Part shown: in pieces, positions 21,885 to 29,607 of the stretch
Numbering within the stretch: the stretch's first letter is position 1
Layout: each line of letters opens with the position of its first letter
From: JAZDOT01 sp043798355
GTDB taxonomy: Bacteria > Patescibacteriota > Gracilibacteria > Peribacterales > Peribacteraceae
Direction: 5' to 3'
Assembly (NCBI GenBank): GCA_043798355.1
Contig: JAZDOT010000041.1
Span: forward strand, 1 to 38,339
DNA length: 38,339 nt
The notes under the pieces: model-generated
The model's database searches: none
Seen by the model: the letters and a program-made list of their open reading frames with translations, nothing else
Told to the model about the DNA's origin: nothing
Program-made: the position numbers and the translations under genes

Positions 21885-22456
21885 TTTATCTCATTGGAGG
21901 CGCACCGCGCCTCGGGAAAAGCATCTTGGCAACAAAACTGCTCCATGACAGAGGCATACCCTGGCTTTCCACAGATAGCTTGTGTGCGATGTTGCGGTCG
22001 GGAACAGAGATGCAGTTTTCGGACATCATGCACCTTGGGACCGCAAAAATAGTAGAACGTGAAATGTCCGAATCGGAATCCATCACCAAATCACTTGGTA
22101 TTTTTATTGAGCGACAACTCGAATCAGGTTTGGATTTCACCCTGGAAGGCGTTCATCTGCTTCCCACTCTTGTAGGCCACACGCAGAAGACCCGACCTGC
22201 CGAAGTGAAAAGTGTGTTTGTGGTCTCGACTGATAGGAAAGTCGTGCTCTCAGGCCTGCATTCGGATACGCGTGAGCAAAACTGGATGCGCGGAGCATCA
22301 GAAGAGATGCAGCGTTCCATGGCAGATTTTGTTGTGGGATACAGCGTGGAGATAAAGAACCACGCAGAGAAGGAAGGCTTGCCTCTATTCGAGAGAACAG
22401 AGAATTTCCAGCAAGACATAGAGGCTATGGTGCGTCTGCTGCAGAAACGCGGCTAG
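21881..22456 (+). CDS. P-loop kinase-like protein (2-phosphoglycerate kinase/AAA type)
   Basis: A 191-residue protein beginning MIYLIGGAPRLGKSILATKLL, a Walker A motif at the N-terminus as in small-molecule kinases related to 2-phosphoglycerate kinase or zeta-type P-loop kinases. STDSLCAML and FTLEGVHLLP follow, and REQNWMRGASEEMQ may serve as a lid. The earlier in-frame starts add sequence unlike any kinase, so 21881 is chosen. The substrate is unknown; as the last gene in the phosphonate direction it could phosphorylate a pathway intermediate. Its 3' end overlaps the convergent GIY-YIG gene by 32 bases. Confidence 0.65.
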   Translation: MIYLIGGAPRLGKSILATKLLHDRGIPWLSTDSLCAMLRSGTEMQFSDIMHLGTAKIVEREMSESESITKSLGIFIERQLESGLDFTLEGVHLLPTLVGHTQKTRPAEVKSVFVVSTDRKVVLSGLHSDTREQNWMRGASEEMQRSMADFVVGYSVEIKNHAEKEGLPLFERTENFQQDIEAMVRLLQKRG

Positions 22457-22715
22457 CTTCAGATGCTCTCTTGTTCGGCACAAGATGTCTGTATCGAAAT
22501 TCAGTTCCCGAACCTGATTTCAAATATTTCTCATATGCCAAAGCCTGTCCCTTGGAGGGAAACGATGAAGCATGTGCCAGCTTCCAAGGACGGAATTTCG
22601 AAGTGTGCGAAACCTCCCCATGATTGTGTTTAGCCAATCGCAGTTCGACATTAGAGGTCGATCCTACATACTGTCTGCCTTCTGCGTTTTCGAGAACGTA
22701 AACGTAGTGCCACAT
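22425..22715 (-). CDS. GIY-YIG domain protein (UvrC-like endonuclease fold, YhbQ type)
   Basis: A 96-residue single-domain protein: MWHYVYVLENAEGRQYVGST is the GIY-YIG strand pair (here YVY...YVG), followed by LAKHNHGEVSHT and RPWKLAHA, with the catalytic-site Glu in AYEKYLKSGSG. Such stand-alone proteins are common in CPR and other bacteria and are thought to act on damaged or branched DNA; the exact role is unknown. ATG 22715 is preferred over 22733 because it begins the first strand. It lies between the phosphonate operon and repeat R2. Confidence 0.85.
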   Translation of the reverse strand: MWHYVYVLENAEGRQYVGSTSNVELRLAKHNHGEVSHTSKFRPWKLAHASSFPSKGQALAYEKYLKSGSGTEFRYRHLVPNKRASEASRVSAADAP

Positions 22716-22831
22716 AGCAGGCAATAGTAGCATGATTGGCCTGCCAACCGTAGTCGCAGCGTCCTGCGAGAATCAAACAGCCGACCTCCGCCCTACGGGC
22801 TACGGTCGGCAACCTCCGCTGCGCGGAGGTT

Positions 22832-23011
22832 GGTGGAGCATGTGCGGAAATATTGGAACCGGTTGGAGGAGCTGATTTGTGGCTGGGGTGAGCTGTTTGC
22901 GCGACCTGTGTGAACAGAGATCGGCGTGCGCAAAATGACACTCTTTTCCCGACCACGTGCGCCGCCCCCCAACTCTCGGATCGGGTCCCATCGGTGCGAG
23001 GATTCCATTTC
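22832..23011 (+). repeat. dispersed repeat R2
   Basis: About 180 bases matching R1 (14078-14297) in the same orientation: GGTGGAGCATGTGCGGAAAT at the start, GCTGTTTGCG, AAAATGACACTC, GGGTCCCAT and GAGGATTCCAT towards the end. It is a little shorter than R1 in the middle. It ends 32 bases before the stop codon of the AbiTii-like gene and is preceded by a perfect palindrome CCTCCGCTGCGCGGAGG. Confidence 0.88.
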
Positions 23012-23042
23012 ATACACTATGGATATATGTGTGTAGGTAAGA

Positions 23043-23942
23043 TTAATTCTCAACCGAGACAGCCGGAGGTCTGATCTTTGCTGCAGGCGTTGTTTTTGTT
23101 GATTTCGAATAGACCTCCATTATATTCGCGATAATTAGGTACACATGAAGGACAATTGTTTCTGCTATTTCTTTGGATGGCCGGTCTTGATGAGCTCCGC
23201 CCTGTGTCGTTTTTGTTACATATTCCAGAACGTTCTTCAATTCTTCGAGATATGTAATTTGAAGGTCCTTGTGAGAATCACTATCGATCTTCGGGGAGAT
23301 AAAATCCTTAAGCCGATTAATAAATCGTTGCTTATCAGCAGCAGTCTTTGCGGGATTCAAAACATCAGCTAAATCCATCAATAGTGTCCTGCAGGAATTA
23401 ATCGCATTCTTCCAATCTTCGGGGTTTATGCTTCGTAGGTTTTGCTCGATTGAATTTAGTCTTTCGTTTGCATCCTTGAAGACACTTTTTAAGACCTGCT
23501 CAGCCGATGCTCTTTTTCTCTCAAAAATGGATTCCGCGATATTTCCAAACTGCCATTTGGCATAGATATTCGAGGCGTATGTATAGGTTGCAGATCTCAG
23601 CTCCGAAAGTTTATTTACACTTAGTGCTGCTGCAGCCTTAATGTTATTTCTCTCAGCAAAATTGCCTATTGGTGTATATACATATTGGCTTGGATTTGAA
23701 CTTGAAACGGCAACACTATGATCTCTCGCAGCATCGATGCTTGCGGCGAAGGACCCAACCGCAAAGTCAGCATTCTCAGCAATCTTTGCATTTTCAATAA
23801 ACCATTTCGTCCAATCGGCTTCATCAAGAAGTTTGGAAAGCCTTGAGGATTTTAGCATGATCAAATGTAGAGACGATCTGTTTTCGGTAATATCAAGCAT
23901 GATCGAATTGGCCAATTCTGTGATTTCGGCATTACGTTTCAT
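23043..23942 (-). CDS. AbiTii-like abortive-infection protein
   Basis: A 299-residue protein whose N-terminus (LANSIMLDITENRSSLHLIM, then LKSSRLSKLLDEADWTKWF) follows the AbiTii domain pattern: a short helix, a run of Ser/Leu, then a helix ending in a conserved Trp. The middle and C-terminal parts are helical (RRTLL-type HEPN-like region NSCRTLLMDLADVL, about 190). No membrane segments. The gene is visibly more AT-rich than its neighbours, suggesting recent transfer. It lies alone between direct repeats R2 and R3, on the opposite strand from flanking biosynthetic genes. Predicted role is phage defence; the mechanism of AbiTii proteins is not established. Confidence 0.6.
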   Translation of the reverse strand: MKRNAEITELANSIMLDITENRSSLHLIMLKSSRLSKLLDEADWTKWFIENAKIAENADFAVGSFAASIDAARDHSVAVSSSNPSQYVYTPIGNFAERNNIKAAAALSVNKLSELRSATYTYASNIYAKWQFGNIAESIFERKRASAEQVLKSVFKDANERLNSIEQNLRSINPEDWKNAINSCRTLLMDLADVLNPAKTAADKQRFINRLKDFISPKIDSDSHKDLQITYLEELKNVLEYVTKTTQGGAHQDRPSKEIAETIVLHVYLIIANIMEVYSKSTKTTPAAKIRPPAVSVEN

Positions 23943-23995
23943 GCCAACAGGCTAGCACAATGTTGAACGGTATATTAATCAAGAAAATTGTGTTA

Positions 23996-24097
23996 GAAAT
24001 GACACTCCTTTTTCTGGGTATGCGCGCCGATCCACCACCCCCACTTTCGGTCAGGGTCCCATAGAGGTGAGGACTCCTGCATGGTACCCAGGTGAGA
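23996..24097 (+). repeat. dispersed repeat R3 (right half only)
   Basis: GAAATGACACTCCTTTTTC, TGCGCGCC, CCCCCACTTTC, GGGTCCCAT, GAGGACTCC and GGTACC occur in the same order as the right half of R1. It is in the same orientation as R1 and R2. With R2 it brackets the AbiTii-like gene as direct repeats. Confidence 0.8.
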
Positions 24098-24226
24098 CAT
24101 ATTGGCAGTACCATCTATCCAAACTGACCTCCCAGAAATCCGGCGCACATGCATAGACAAACCATGATTTATTGTCTACAGTTTTAGACTTTCCTTCAAA
24201 AAGTTGCTCTCTCACTTACTGCACAT

Positions 24227-25231
24227 ATGAAGAATATGCCTCCCGATCCACTGCAACATGTCCCGACGGACGACGAGCTTGGACGCAACTTCCAACAGTT
24301 CCTTGACATAGCTACCAACGTTCCGGAGTCATCGCCATCGCGTGGTATCGGGATCAATGAAGCAGGTATTTTGAACCAAGAGATCTACATCCATGTACGT
24401 GATATCGAAGGGAAAAACGAGTACAAGCCCGTCCTCTGCAAATTGCAGATTGCCTCGAATCTTGAAGGACATCGCGGTGTACACATGTCTCGTTTTGAGG
24501 AAGCACTCTTTGCAATTGCACAAGACAGGCATGAATCCATCGACGAGTTCACGCTCGCGCTTGCCCGAGCAGTACGCGACGGACAAGGGAGCACGGGGTC
24601 AGTTATTCGGGTAGAGGGGATCTACATCCATGATCACCGTACGACAAAATCGCAGAGAATCTCGCATGACAAGCTTTATCTCCTGGGCGAAGCGGAGATT
24701 AATAAGGATAACGAAAAGGTACGCACAGGCATCCGCGCGTACAACATGAATGCCTGTCCCTGCACGAGAGCACATACAAAATACGCTGCGGTTCCTGACC
24801 TCCAGCAGGCCGGTTTCAACCCCGATCAAATCCGTGCAATAATCGACATTATGCTCACGGGAACACATACCCAACGCGGGTTGGTCACCGTGGTCATTGA
24901 CAAAACAGCTCCCGCAATCACAAGCGGTAGCCTCTTCGGAGTCATCGACCGTTCTACACATCTTGTTTATGAATTACTGAAGCGTCCCGATGAATATGAG
25001 CTCGTTTCTCGAACGCTACGTGACTCGCAGTATGCGGAGGATGTTGTGCGGGAGACCGCGTTCAATGTGTATCAAACGTTTGCTGCCGTGGCCCCGGAAA
25101 CAACGCACGTCGACGTCGAGTCACTCCTGCATGACAGCATCCATATCCACGACGTGCGATCGATCATCTCCGCCACAATCGGAGATCTCGCGAAAGATAT
25201 CAGGGCATCAGGGGCATCGGTAACTACTTGA
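24227..25231 (+). CDS. folE2: GTP cyclohydrolase FolE2 (type IB)
   Basis: A 334-residue FolE2/MptA-family enzyme that opens GTP to 7,8-dihydroneopterin triphosphate. Motifs: GVHMSRFEEAL (about 84-94), NACPCTRAHTK with the catalytic Cys (about 175-185), and GTHTQRGLVTVVID (about 211-224). Unlike FolE it can use metals other than zinc. It is the first step for both folate and 7-deazaguanine (preQ0) routes. With queE and queC nearby, and no other folate gene here, the deazaguanine role is favoured. ATG 24227 or 24236 are equally possible; upstream, TTGCTC and TATGAA offer only a weak promoter. The MFS gene is convergent, adjacent with no gap. Confidence 0.93.
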   Translation: MKNMPPDPLQHVPTDDELGRNFQQFLDIATNVPESSPSRGIGINEAGILNQEIYIHVRDIEGKNEYKPVLCKLQIASNLEGHRGVHMSRFEEALFAIAQDRHESIDEFTLALARAVRDGQGSTGSVIRVEGIYIHDHRTTKSQRISHDKLYLLGEAEINKDNEKVRTGIRAYNMNACPCTRAHTKYAAVPDLQQAGFNPDQIRAIIDIMLTGTHTQRGLVTVVIDKTAPAITSGSLFGVIDRSTHLVYELLKRPDEYELVSRTLRDSQYAEDVVRETAFNVYQTFAAVAPETTHVDVESLLHDSIHIHDVRSIISATIGDLAKDIRASGASVTT

Positions 25232-26428
25232 TCAAGAACTTCTGGTAGCCTCTACATCATTCTCTGTGATCCTGAAGAAAATCGCAGCGATAAGGATAAT
25301 GCCAGCCATCAGAACAAACCCGTAGCGAAGATCGATGTCAGCGAGCACGCCGATGATCGGGCGCATGATTACGGAATAAAGACTACCAGCCAGAGAAATG
25401 ATCGAGAGCACCGTCGCTCGGTTCCGTGAATCGATATGCCTGTTCAAATAATCGGAGAATATCGGATCGCGCAGGTTGCCCGTTGCGTCATTGAGGATAT
25501 ACAGGACAACGGCAAACAGGGGATTAAAAACCACGGCCATCGTCAACCAAACCACACCGGGAAGGGCGGAAACAAGGAACGCCCCTTTGGCGACGCCGCA
25601 GAGCCTCTCAATTCTATAGGCGGAAATTTTCATCACGAAGGAGAGAAGCGATGCAATAGATACCGCTACCCCAAACCACAGTGGAGAGACGCCCGCTACT
25701 TTGAAGTACGGCTGGAAGATATACACCAGCACAAAGGAGAATGGCAGGGTGAAGACTGAGAGAAGGAAGATTCGTCGAAGCTTCCTGTGATGCAATAAAT
25801 GCTTGAGACCGTCGAGGAAGAATTTCATAGATTTCTCGGTTTGATGTTCTTTCTCGTATCCCTCCTGCGTCAGCTTCGCTTCGCGCACGGTAAGCAATAC
25901 GAGAAAACCAATGCATTGCATTATCACGTTGAGCGTATAGAGGACGTAGAACGCACCAAGGTTTTGTGATGCGGCAAGGTACCCCCCAATAAGCGAAGCG
26001 ACCGCAGTCGCGAGAGTCATGCTTCCGAAATATTTCCCGATCACTTTCTGCATCTCCTGCTCATGTCCTTCCTCTTTCAGACTGTCGAAGATGAGGGCTT
26101 GATCACACCCGGATTGGAAGGCAATGGCAATGCCGAAGAAGAAGAAGGATATGGCAAAGAGTGTGAATCCATCCGCGAGGAACCAAGGAACCCAAGCGAT
26201 GAGCCCGATCAAGGCACCGCTAACGAGACTCCACTTTCTGCCGATCCTATCCGCGATCATGCCCGTAGGAACCTCGAAGAGAAGAATTCCGATGAGTAAT
26301 ACAGACTCCAGAAGCATGACTTCGCTGAACTTGAGTCCCTTGGCGAAGAAGAACAGCGTCTGAATGGGCACGGTGAAGTACAAACTGCTCAGGAATTTCG
26401 CCAGAATGAGTCTCCGTATGTTCTGCAC
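25232..26428 (-). CDS. MFS-type transporter (probable drug/product exporter)
   Basis: About 398 residues with roughly 11-12 hydrophobic segments. GMIADRIGRKWSL (loop 2-3) is the MFS signature, and a cytoplasmic central loop (QEGYEKEHQTEKSMKFFLDG) divides the halves, as in proton-coupled efflux carriers. The start is uncertain: an AGGAG overlaps the stop of the upstream gene (26446-26450) and a GTG at 26428 begins the natural N-terminus; an ATT or CTG a few codons earlier would be better spaced. It shares an operon with the threonine-synthase-like gene. Position inside a biosynthetic block suggests export of the product, giving self-resistance. Confidence 0.88.
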   Translation of the reverse strand: MQNIRRLILAKFLSSLYFTVPIQTLFFFAKGLKFSEVMLLESVLLIGILLFEVPTGMIADRIGRKWSLVSGALIGLIAWVPWFLADGFTLFAISFFFFGIAIAFQSGCDQALIFDSLKEEGHEQEMQKVIGKYFGSMTLATAVASLIGGYLAASQNLGAFYVLYTLNVIMQCIGFLVLLTVREAKLTQEGYEKEHQTEKSMKFFLDGLKHLLHHRKLRRIFLLSVFTLPFSFVLVYIFQPYFKVAGVSPLWFGVAVSIASLLSFVMKISAYRIERLCGVAKGAFLVSALPGVVWLTMAVVFNPLFAVVLYILNDATGNLRDPIFSDYLNRHIDSRNRATVLSIISLAGSLYSVIMRPIIGVLADIDLRYGFVLMAGIILIAAIFFRITENDVEATRSS

Positions 26429-26450
26429 AGGCAGAATGTAGCGTTTTCTC

Positions 26451-27707
26451 CTAATACACAGAAGACCCGAATGTCTTCTCGAACGATGCAATATCGGGGG
26501 AGATGACGGGGAGACCTTTGATGCGCTCTGTAAAAGCGCCCGTATCCTTCAGGCCACTGCCGGTAACAAGCAGCAGAACTTTCTCATTCGCGGCAACAGC
26601 ACCGGCATCCAGAAGACACTGTAAACCGGCCAACGGAGTGCTTCCGGCAGGTTCGGCGAACACTCCCGTCGTTTTGGCAAGGAGTAGCTGAGCTTCTTGG
26701 ATTTTTGCGTCGCTGACTTCGACGAACGTACCATTTGATTCACGTACTGCCGCCAATGCTTTCACGTCATCCTTCGGCAATGCGACCGAGAGACTGTCAG
26801 CGATCGTGCGAGGCTGGATTGTGTCTGCCCTGGCACAATGCCCATGGAACGCGCGGCACAGGGCATTGGATCCTTCCGGCTGTACGCCGATGATCTGCGG
26901 CAGCTTCGCAATGAAGCCCATCGTGTGGAAATCTTTGAATCCCTTCCACACCGCTCCGATCACGCAGCCGTCCCCCACAGGAACAAATACCTTGTCAGGA
27001 ACTTCCCAATGCATCTGTTCACAAATCTCGTAGCTCACGGTTTTCTTTCCTTCCGATAAGTATGGATTCCGCGAGGTGTTCCTGTTGTACCAGCCATACC
27101 GATGGCATGCTTCCTCACAGAGTTCATAGGCCTGATCGTACGATCCATCGATGCACACCACATGTGCGCCGTAGGCGATGATCTGCGCGAGCTTCGGTGC
27201 AGGCGTTGTACGAGGGACGAAGATCACCGAAGGCAAACCGACGGAAGCGGCGATGCCGGCTAGGGAAGATGCAGCATTCCCGGTGCTTGCCGTGGCAATG
27301 ACCTTCTTGTCCTCTTCTTGGGCGCGCACGACCGCGAGAGCGGATGCCCGATCCTTGAGCGATCCTGTGGGATTTCTCGTGTCATCTTTAATGAGCAGAT
27401 TGGGAAGATGTAGTTTTCTCGCCAGCAATGAATCCGTATACAATGGAGTGCAGCCGATATGAAGCGGGGGGAGATAGCGGCTTGTATCTGCACCTCTGGA
27501 GATCGGCAAGAGCGACCGGTATCTCCATATGGAATGGTCGCTGTCATTTTCAAGTTGAGCTCTGGAGATCAAATGGAGAATGTGGTCGTAGTTGTAGCGC
27601 ACATCCAAGATCCCATGATCGACCGGGCAGGTGTATTCCCCCCCTTGCGGCATAGCCCGATAGTCGCAGGTTGTACATCGCAAGTCATCAAGCCGATTTC
27701 GATCCAT
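26451..27707 (-). CDS. threonine synthase-like PLP enzyme
   Basis: A 418-residue fold-type II PLP enzyme. The N-terminus has a zinc-ribbon-like CTTCDY...YTCPVDHG as in one class of threonine synthases; the PLP Lys is K118 in NPTGSLKDRAS; STGNAASSLAG binds phosphate; VPVGDGCVIGAVWKG and a late LLLVTGSGLKD close the site. It would convert O-phosphohomoserine to threonine or perform a related beta/gamma-replacement. ATG 27707 is chosen because the longer frame would overlap queE antisense. It is divergent from queE. It may be a housekeeping ThrC, a pathway enzyme, or a duplicate protecting against a threonine-synthase inhibitor. Confidence 0.85.
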   Translation of the reverse strand: MDRNRLDDLRCTTCDYRAMPQGGEYTCPVDHGILDVRYNYDHILHLISRAQLENDSDHSIWRYRSLLPISRGADTSRYLPPLHIGCTPLYTDSLLARKLHLPNLLIKDDTRNPTGSLKDRASALAVVRAQEEDKKVIATASTGNAASSLAGIAASVGLPSVIFVPRTTPAPKLAQIIAYGAHVVCIDGSYDQAYELCEEACHRYGWYNRNTSRNPYLSEGKKTVSYEICEQMHWEVPDKVFVPVGDGCVIGAVWKGFKDFHTMGFIAKLPQIIGVQPEGSNALCRAFHGHCARADTIQPRTIADSLSVALPKDDVKALAAVRESNGTFVEVSDAKIQEAQLLLAKTTGVFAEPAGSTPLAGLQCLLDAGAVAANEKVLLLVTGSGLKDTGAFTERIKGLPVISPDIASFEKTFGSSVY

Positions 27708-27738
27708 TGCCGTTTGCACACTTCTCGTGGGAACACGA

Positions 27739-27768
27739 TTGACTGTATCAGCAAAAATGGTATATGTA
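27739..27768 (+). promoter_or_regulatory. predicted promoter for the queE-sbnB-sbnA operon
   Basis: TTGACT (27739-27744) and TATGTA (27763-27768) are 18 bases apart (TATATG at 27761 gives 16). The ATG at 27780 lies 11 bases after the -10, so the leader would be a few bases at most. It lies in the 72-base divergent gap with the threonine-synthase-like gene. Confidence 0.4.
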
Positions 27769-27779
27769 ACACCTTTTCT

Positions 27780-28580
27780 ATGAGAATTAACACACCAAGA
27801 AAGGCTTTCGAACTGGAAGGGAAAACCGTCGATCCAAGCATAATGGATCGCTTCGTCTACCAGAATGACCCTGAGAAATTCCGTGTTTCCGGCGATGGAG
27901 CGTTCTATACCCTCCAAGGGGAAGGGACGACGATGGGGAAGCCTGCGACTTTCCTCCGCTTACATCATTGCAACCTGACCTGCAATTGGTGCGATTCTTG
28001 GTACACGTGGGACGAGCGCTCGAGAGAGTTCTGGACCGAGAGCATGCTTTGGACTGTACAGGAGACGCGGGATCGAATCTCGGCAGCATGGGGATGCGAA
28101 GACCCTGCCATCCAGAAAAGGCTGGTCATTACAGGAGGAGAACCGCTGCTCCAGCAGCAGAAAATTTCCAAGCTGATTGAACCAATGGAGCGCTGGGCCA
28201 TTGAAATCGAAACGAATGGGACGATTATGCCTGTCCCCGAACTGCTTTCTCGATGTCGTTTCAACTGTTCACCGAAGCTTAGTCATTCCGATATCCCTCG
28301 TTCAAGGAGGATACGCGAGAATGTCCTTGCTGTTCTCAACGAGGCATCGACATGCTTCAAATTTGTCGTAGCGGACGAAGGAGATGTCGAAGAGGTTCAA
28401 AATGATCTCGTCGAACCTCTCGGTCTTGACCGGAATAAAATCGTCCTCATGCCGGAGGGCGTCACGGGTGAAGAGATCGCACGGAATGCGCTCAAGGTCG
28501 TTGAGGTGGTGAAACGAAAAGGCTATCGGCTTCTCGGCAGATTGCACTGTGATCTCTGGGGCGCAGGGCGCGCGAAATAA
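27780..28580 (+). CDS. queE: 7-carboxy-7-deazaguanine synthase QueE
   Basis: A 266-residue radical SAM enzyme that contracts 6-carboxy-5,6,7,8-tetrahydropterin to 7-carboxy-7-deazaguanine. Motifs: LQGEGTTMGKPATFLRL then CNLTCNWCDSWYTW with the [4Fe-4S] cysteines C65, C69 and C72, followed by VITGGEPLLQQ (SAM binding) and IEIETNGT. ATG 27780 is chosen because the upstream frame has no family similarity and crosses the divergent promoter region. The next gene starts 10 bases after its stop, so it is co-transcribed with the diaminopropionate genes, an unusual pairing. Confidence 0.95.
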   Translation: MRINTPRKAFELEGKTVDPSIMDRFVYQNDPEKFRVSGDGAFYTLQGEGTTMGKPATFLRLHHCNLTCNWCDSWYTWDERSREFWTESMLWTVQETRDRISAAWGCEDPAIQKRLVITGGEPLLQQQKISKLIEPMERWAIEIETNGTIMPVPELLSRCRFNCSPKLSHSDIPRSRRIRENVLAVLNEASTCFKFVVADEGDVEEVQNDLVEPLGLDRNKIVLMPEGVTGEEIARNALKVVEVVKRKGYRLLGRLHCDLWGAGRAK

Positions 28581-28590
28581 TTTCCTCATC

Positions 28591-29604
28591 ATGCTTATGG
28601 AAGAATCTCCCTCTAAAACTCTCTGGCTCTCGGATGAACAGGTGCAGGATCTCCTGACGCCGGACGAAGCGTACGCAGCCGTAGCCAATGCACTGGCGTG
28701 TCATGCTCGCGGCGATTTCCAACAACCTCTGAAGCCGTACATTCGCCCCAAGGGGAGAGAGCAGGAGCGTACGGGAGGTCGCTTCATTGCAATGCCAGCC
28801 TACCTCGGCGGCGATCTGCAGGCAGCCGGACTGAAGTGGATCGCGGGATTTCCCGCGAATATCGAAAAAGGTTTGCCTCGGGCCTCCGGGCTCATGGCAC
28901 TGAATTCGACGGAAACGGGGCGGTTGCTCGCGCTCATGCCATGCGAGACACTCTCAGCCCGCCGCACCGCCGCCATCGCAGCTCTCAGTTTCGATCACCT
29001 TGCTCCGCCTCCTCCGCGCAAAGTAGCCGTCATCGGAGCAGGTCCCATTGGGCGATCGGTACTGGAGGCGTTGGTGTCTCATCCTGAACGAGGCATCGTC
29101 GAGGCGCGGCTCTGCGACCTTCGACGACAGCGGGCCGAAGAAGCGGTCCACCTACTCTCCGGTATCAGCCTCCCTCCCGTCCGTATTTTCACCGACGCGC
29201 AGTCCTGTGTGCAGGACGCGGAGGTCGTCGTCACCGCGACAACCGGCTCACGCGACTACCTGCAAAACGAGTGGCTCTCTCGGGGGAGACTCCTCGTTGC
29301 GTTGAGTCTGGATGACTGTAAACCGGAAGTACTCCTCTCCTCTGACAAAGTCGTTGTGGACGACTTTGACCAGTGCTGTAGGGAGGAGAAATTACTACAT
29401 CGTCTGGTGCAGGAAAGACGCTTCAGCCGTGAGCGCATTGCCGCGACCCTCGGAGAAATCATCAATGGAACGAAGACTGGCCGGACACAGGCATCTGAGA
29501 ACATCTACGTGAATCCCATGGGTATGGCCATCGAGGATGTTGCAGTGGCCCAGACCGTTTTCCGGAAAGCTCTTCGAGAACATATCGGAATTTTTCTGCC
29601 CTGA
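28591..29604 (+). CDS. SbnB-like N-(aminocarboxyethyl)glutamate dehydrogenase (L-Dap synthesis)
   Basis: A 337-338-residue member of the ornithine cyclodeaminase/mu-crystallin family. KWIAGFPANIEKGLPRASG and the preserved MPCETLSARRTAAIAAL, GAGPIG dinucleotide motif (about 150) and C-terminal NPMGMAIEDVA match the SbnB group and not ornithine cyclodeaminase. SbnB oxidatively cleaves N-(1-amino-1-carboxy-2-ethyl)-glutamate to L-2,3-diaminopropionate and 2-oxoglutarate using NAD. Start 28591 is chosen as the first ATG after queE. The partner SbnA follows after 3 bases, which strongly supports the call. Confidence 0.88.
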   Translation: MLMEESPSKTLWLSDEQVQDLLTPDEAYAAVANALACHARGDFQQPLKPYIRPKGREQERTGGRFIAMPAYLGGDLQAAGLKWIAGFPANIEKGLPRASGLMALNSTETGRLLALMPCETLSARRTAAIAALSFDHLAPPPPRKVAVIGAGPIGRSVLEALVSHPERGIVEARLCDLRRQRAEEAVHLLSGISLPPVRIFTDAQSCVQDAEVVVTATTGSRDYLQNEWLSRGRLLVALSLDDCKPEVLLSSDKVVVDDFDQCCREEKLLHRLVQERRFSRERIAATLGEIINGTKTGRTQASENIYVNPMGMAIEDVAVAQTVFRKALREHIGIFLP

Positions 29605-29607
29605 TGT

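Noticed and set aside
14078..24097. CRISPR array formed by the repeated segments
   Set aside because: Copies are about 100-220 bases, kilobases apart and separated by genes, not short regularly spaced repeats with spacers.
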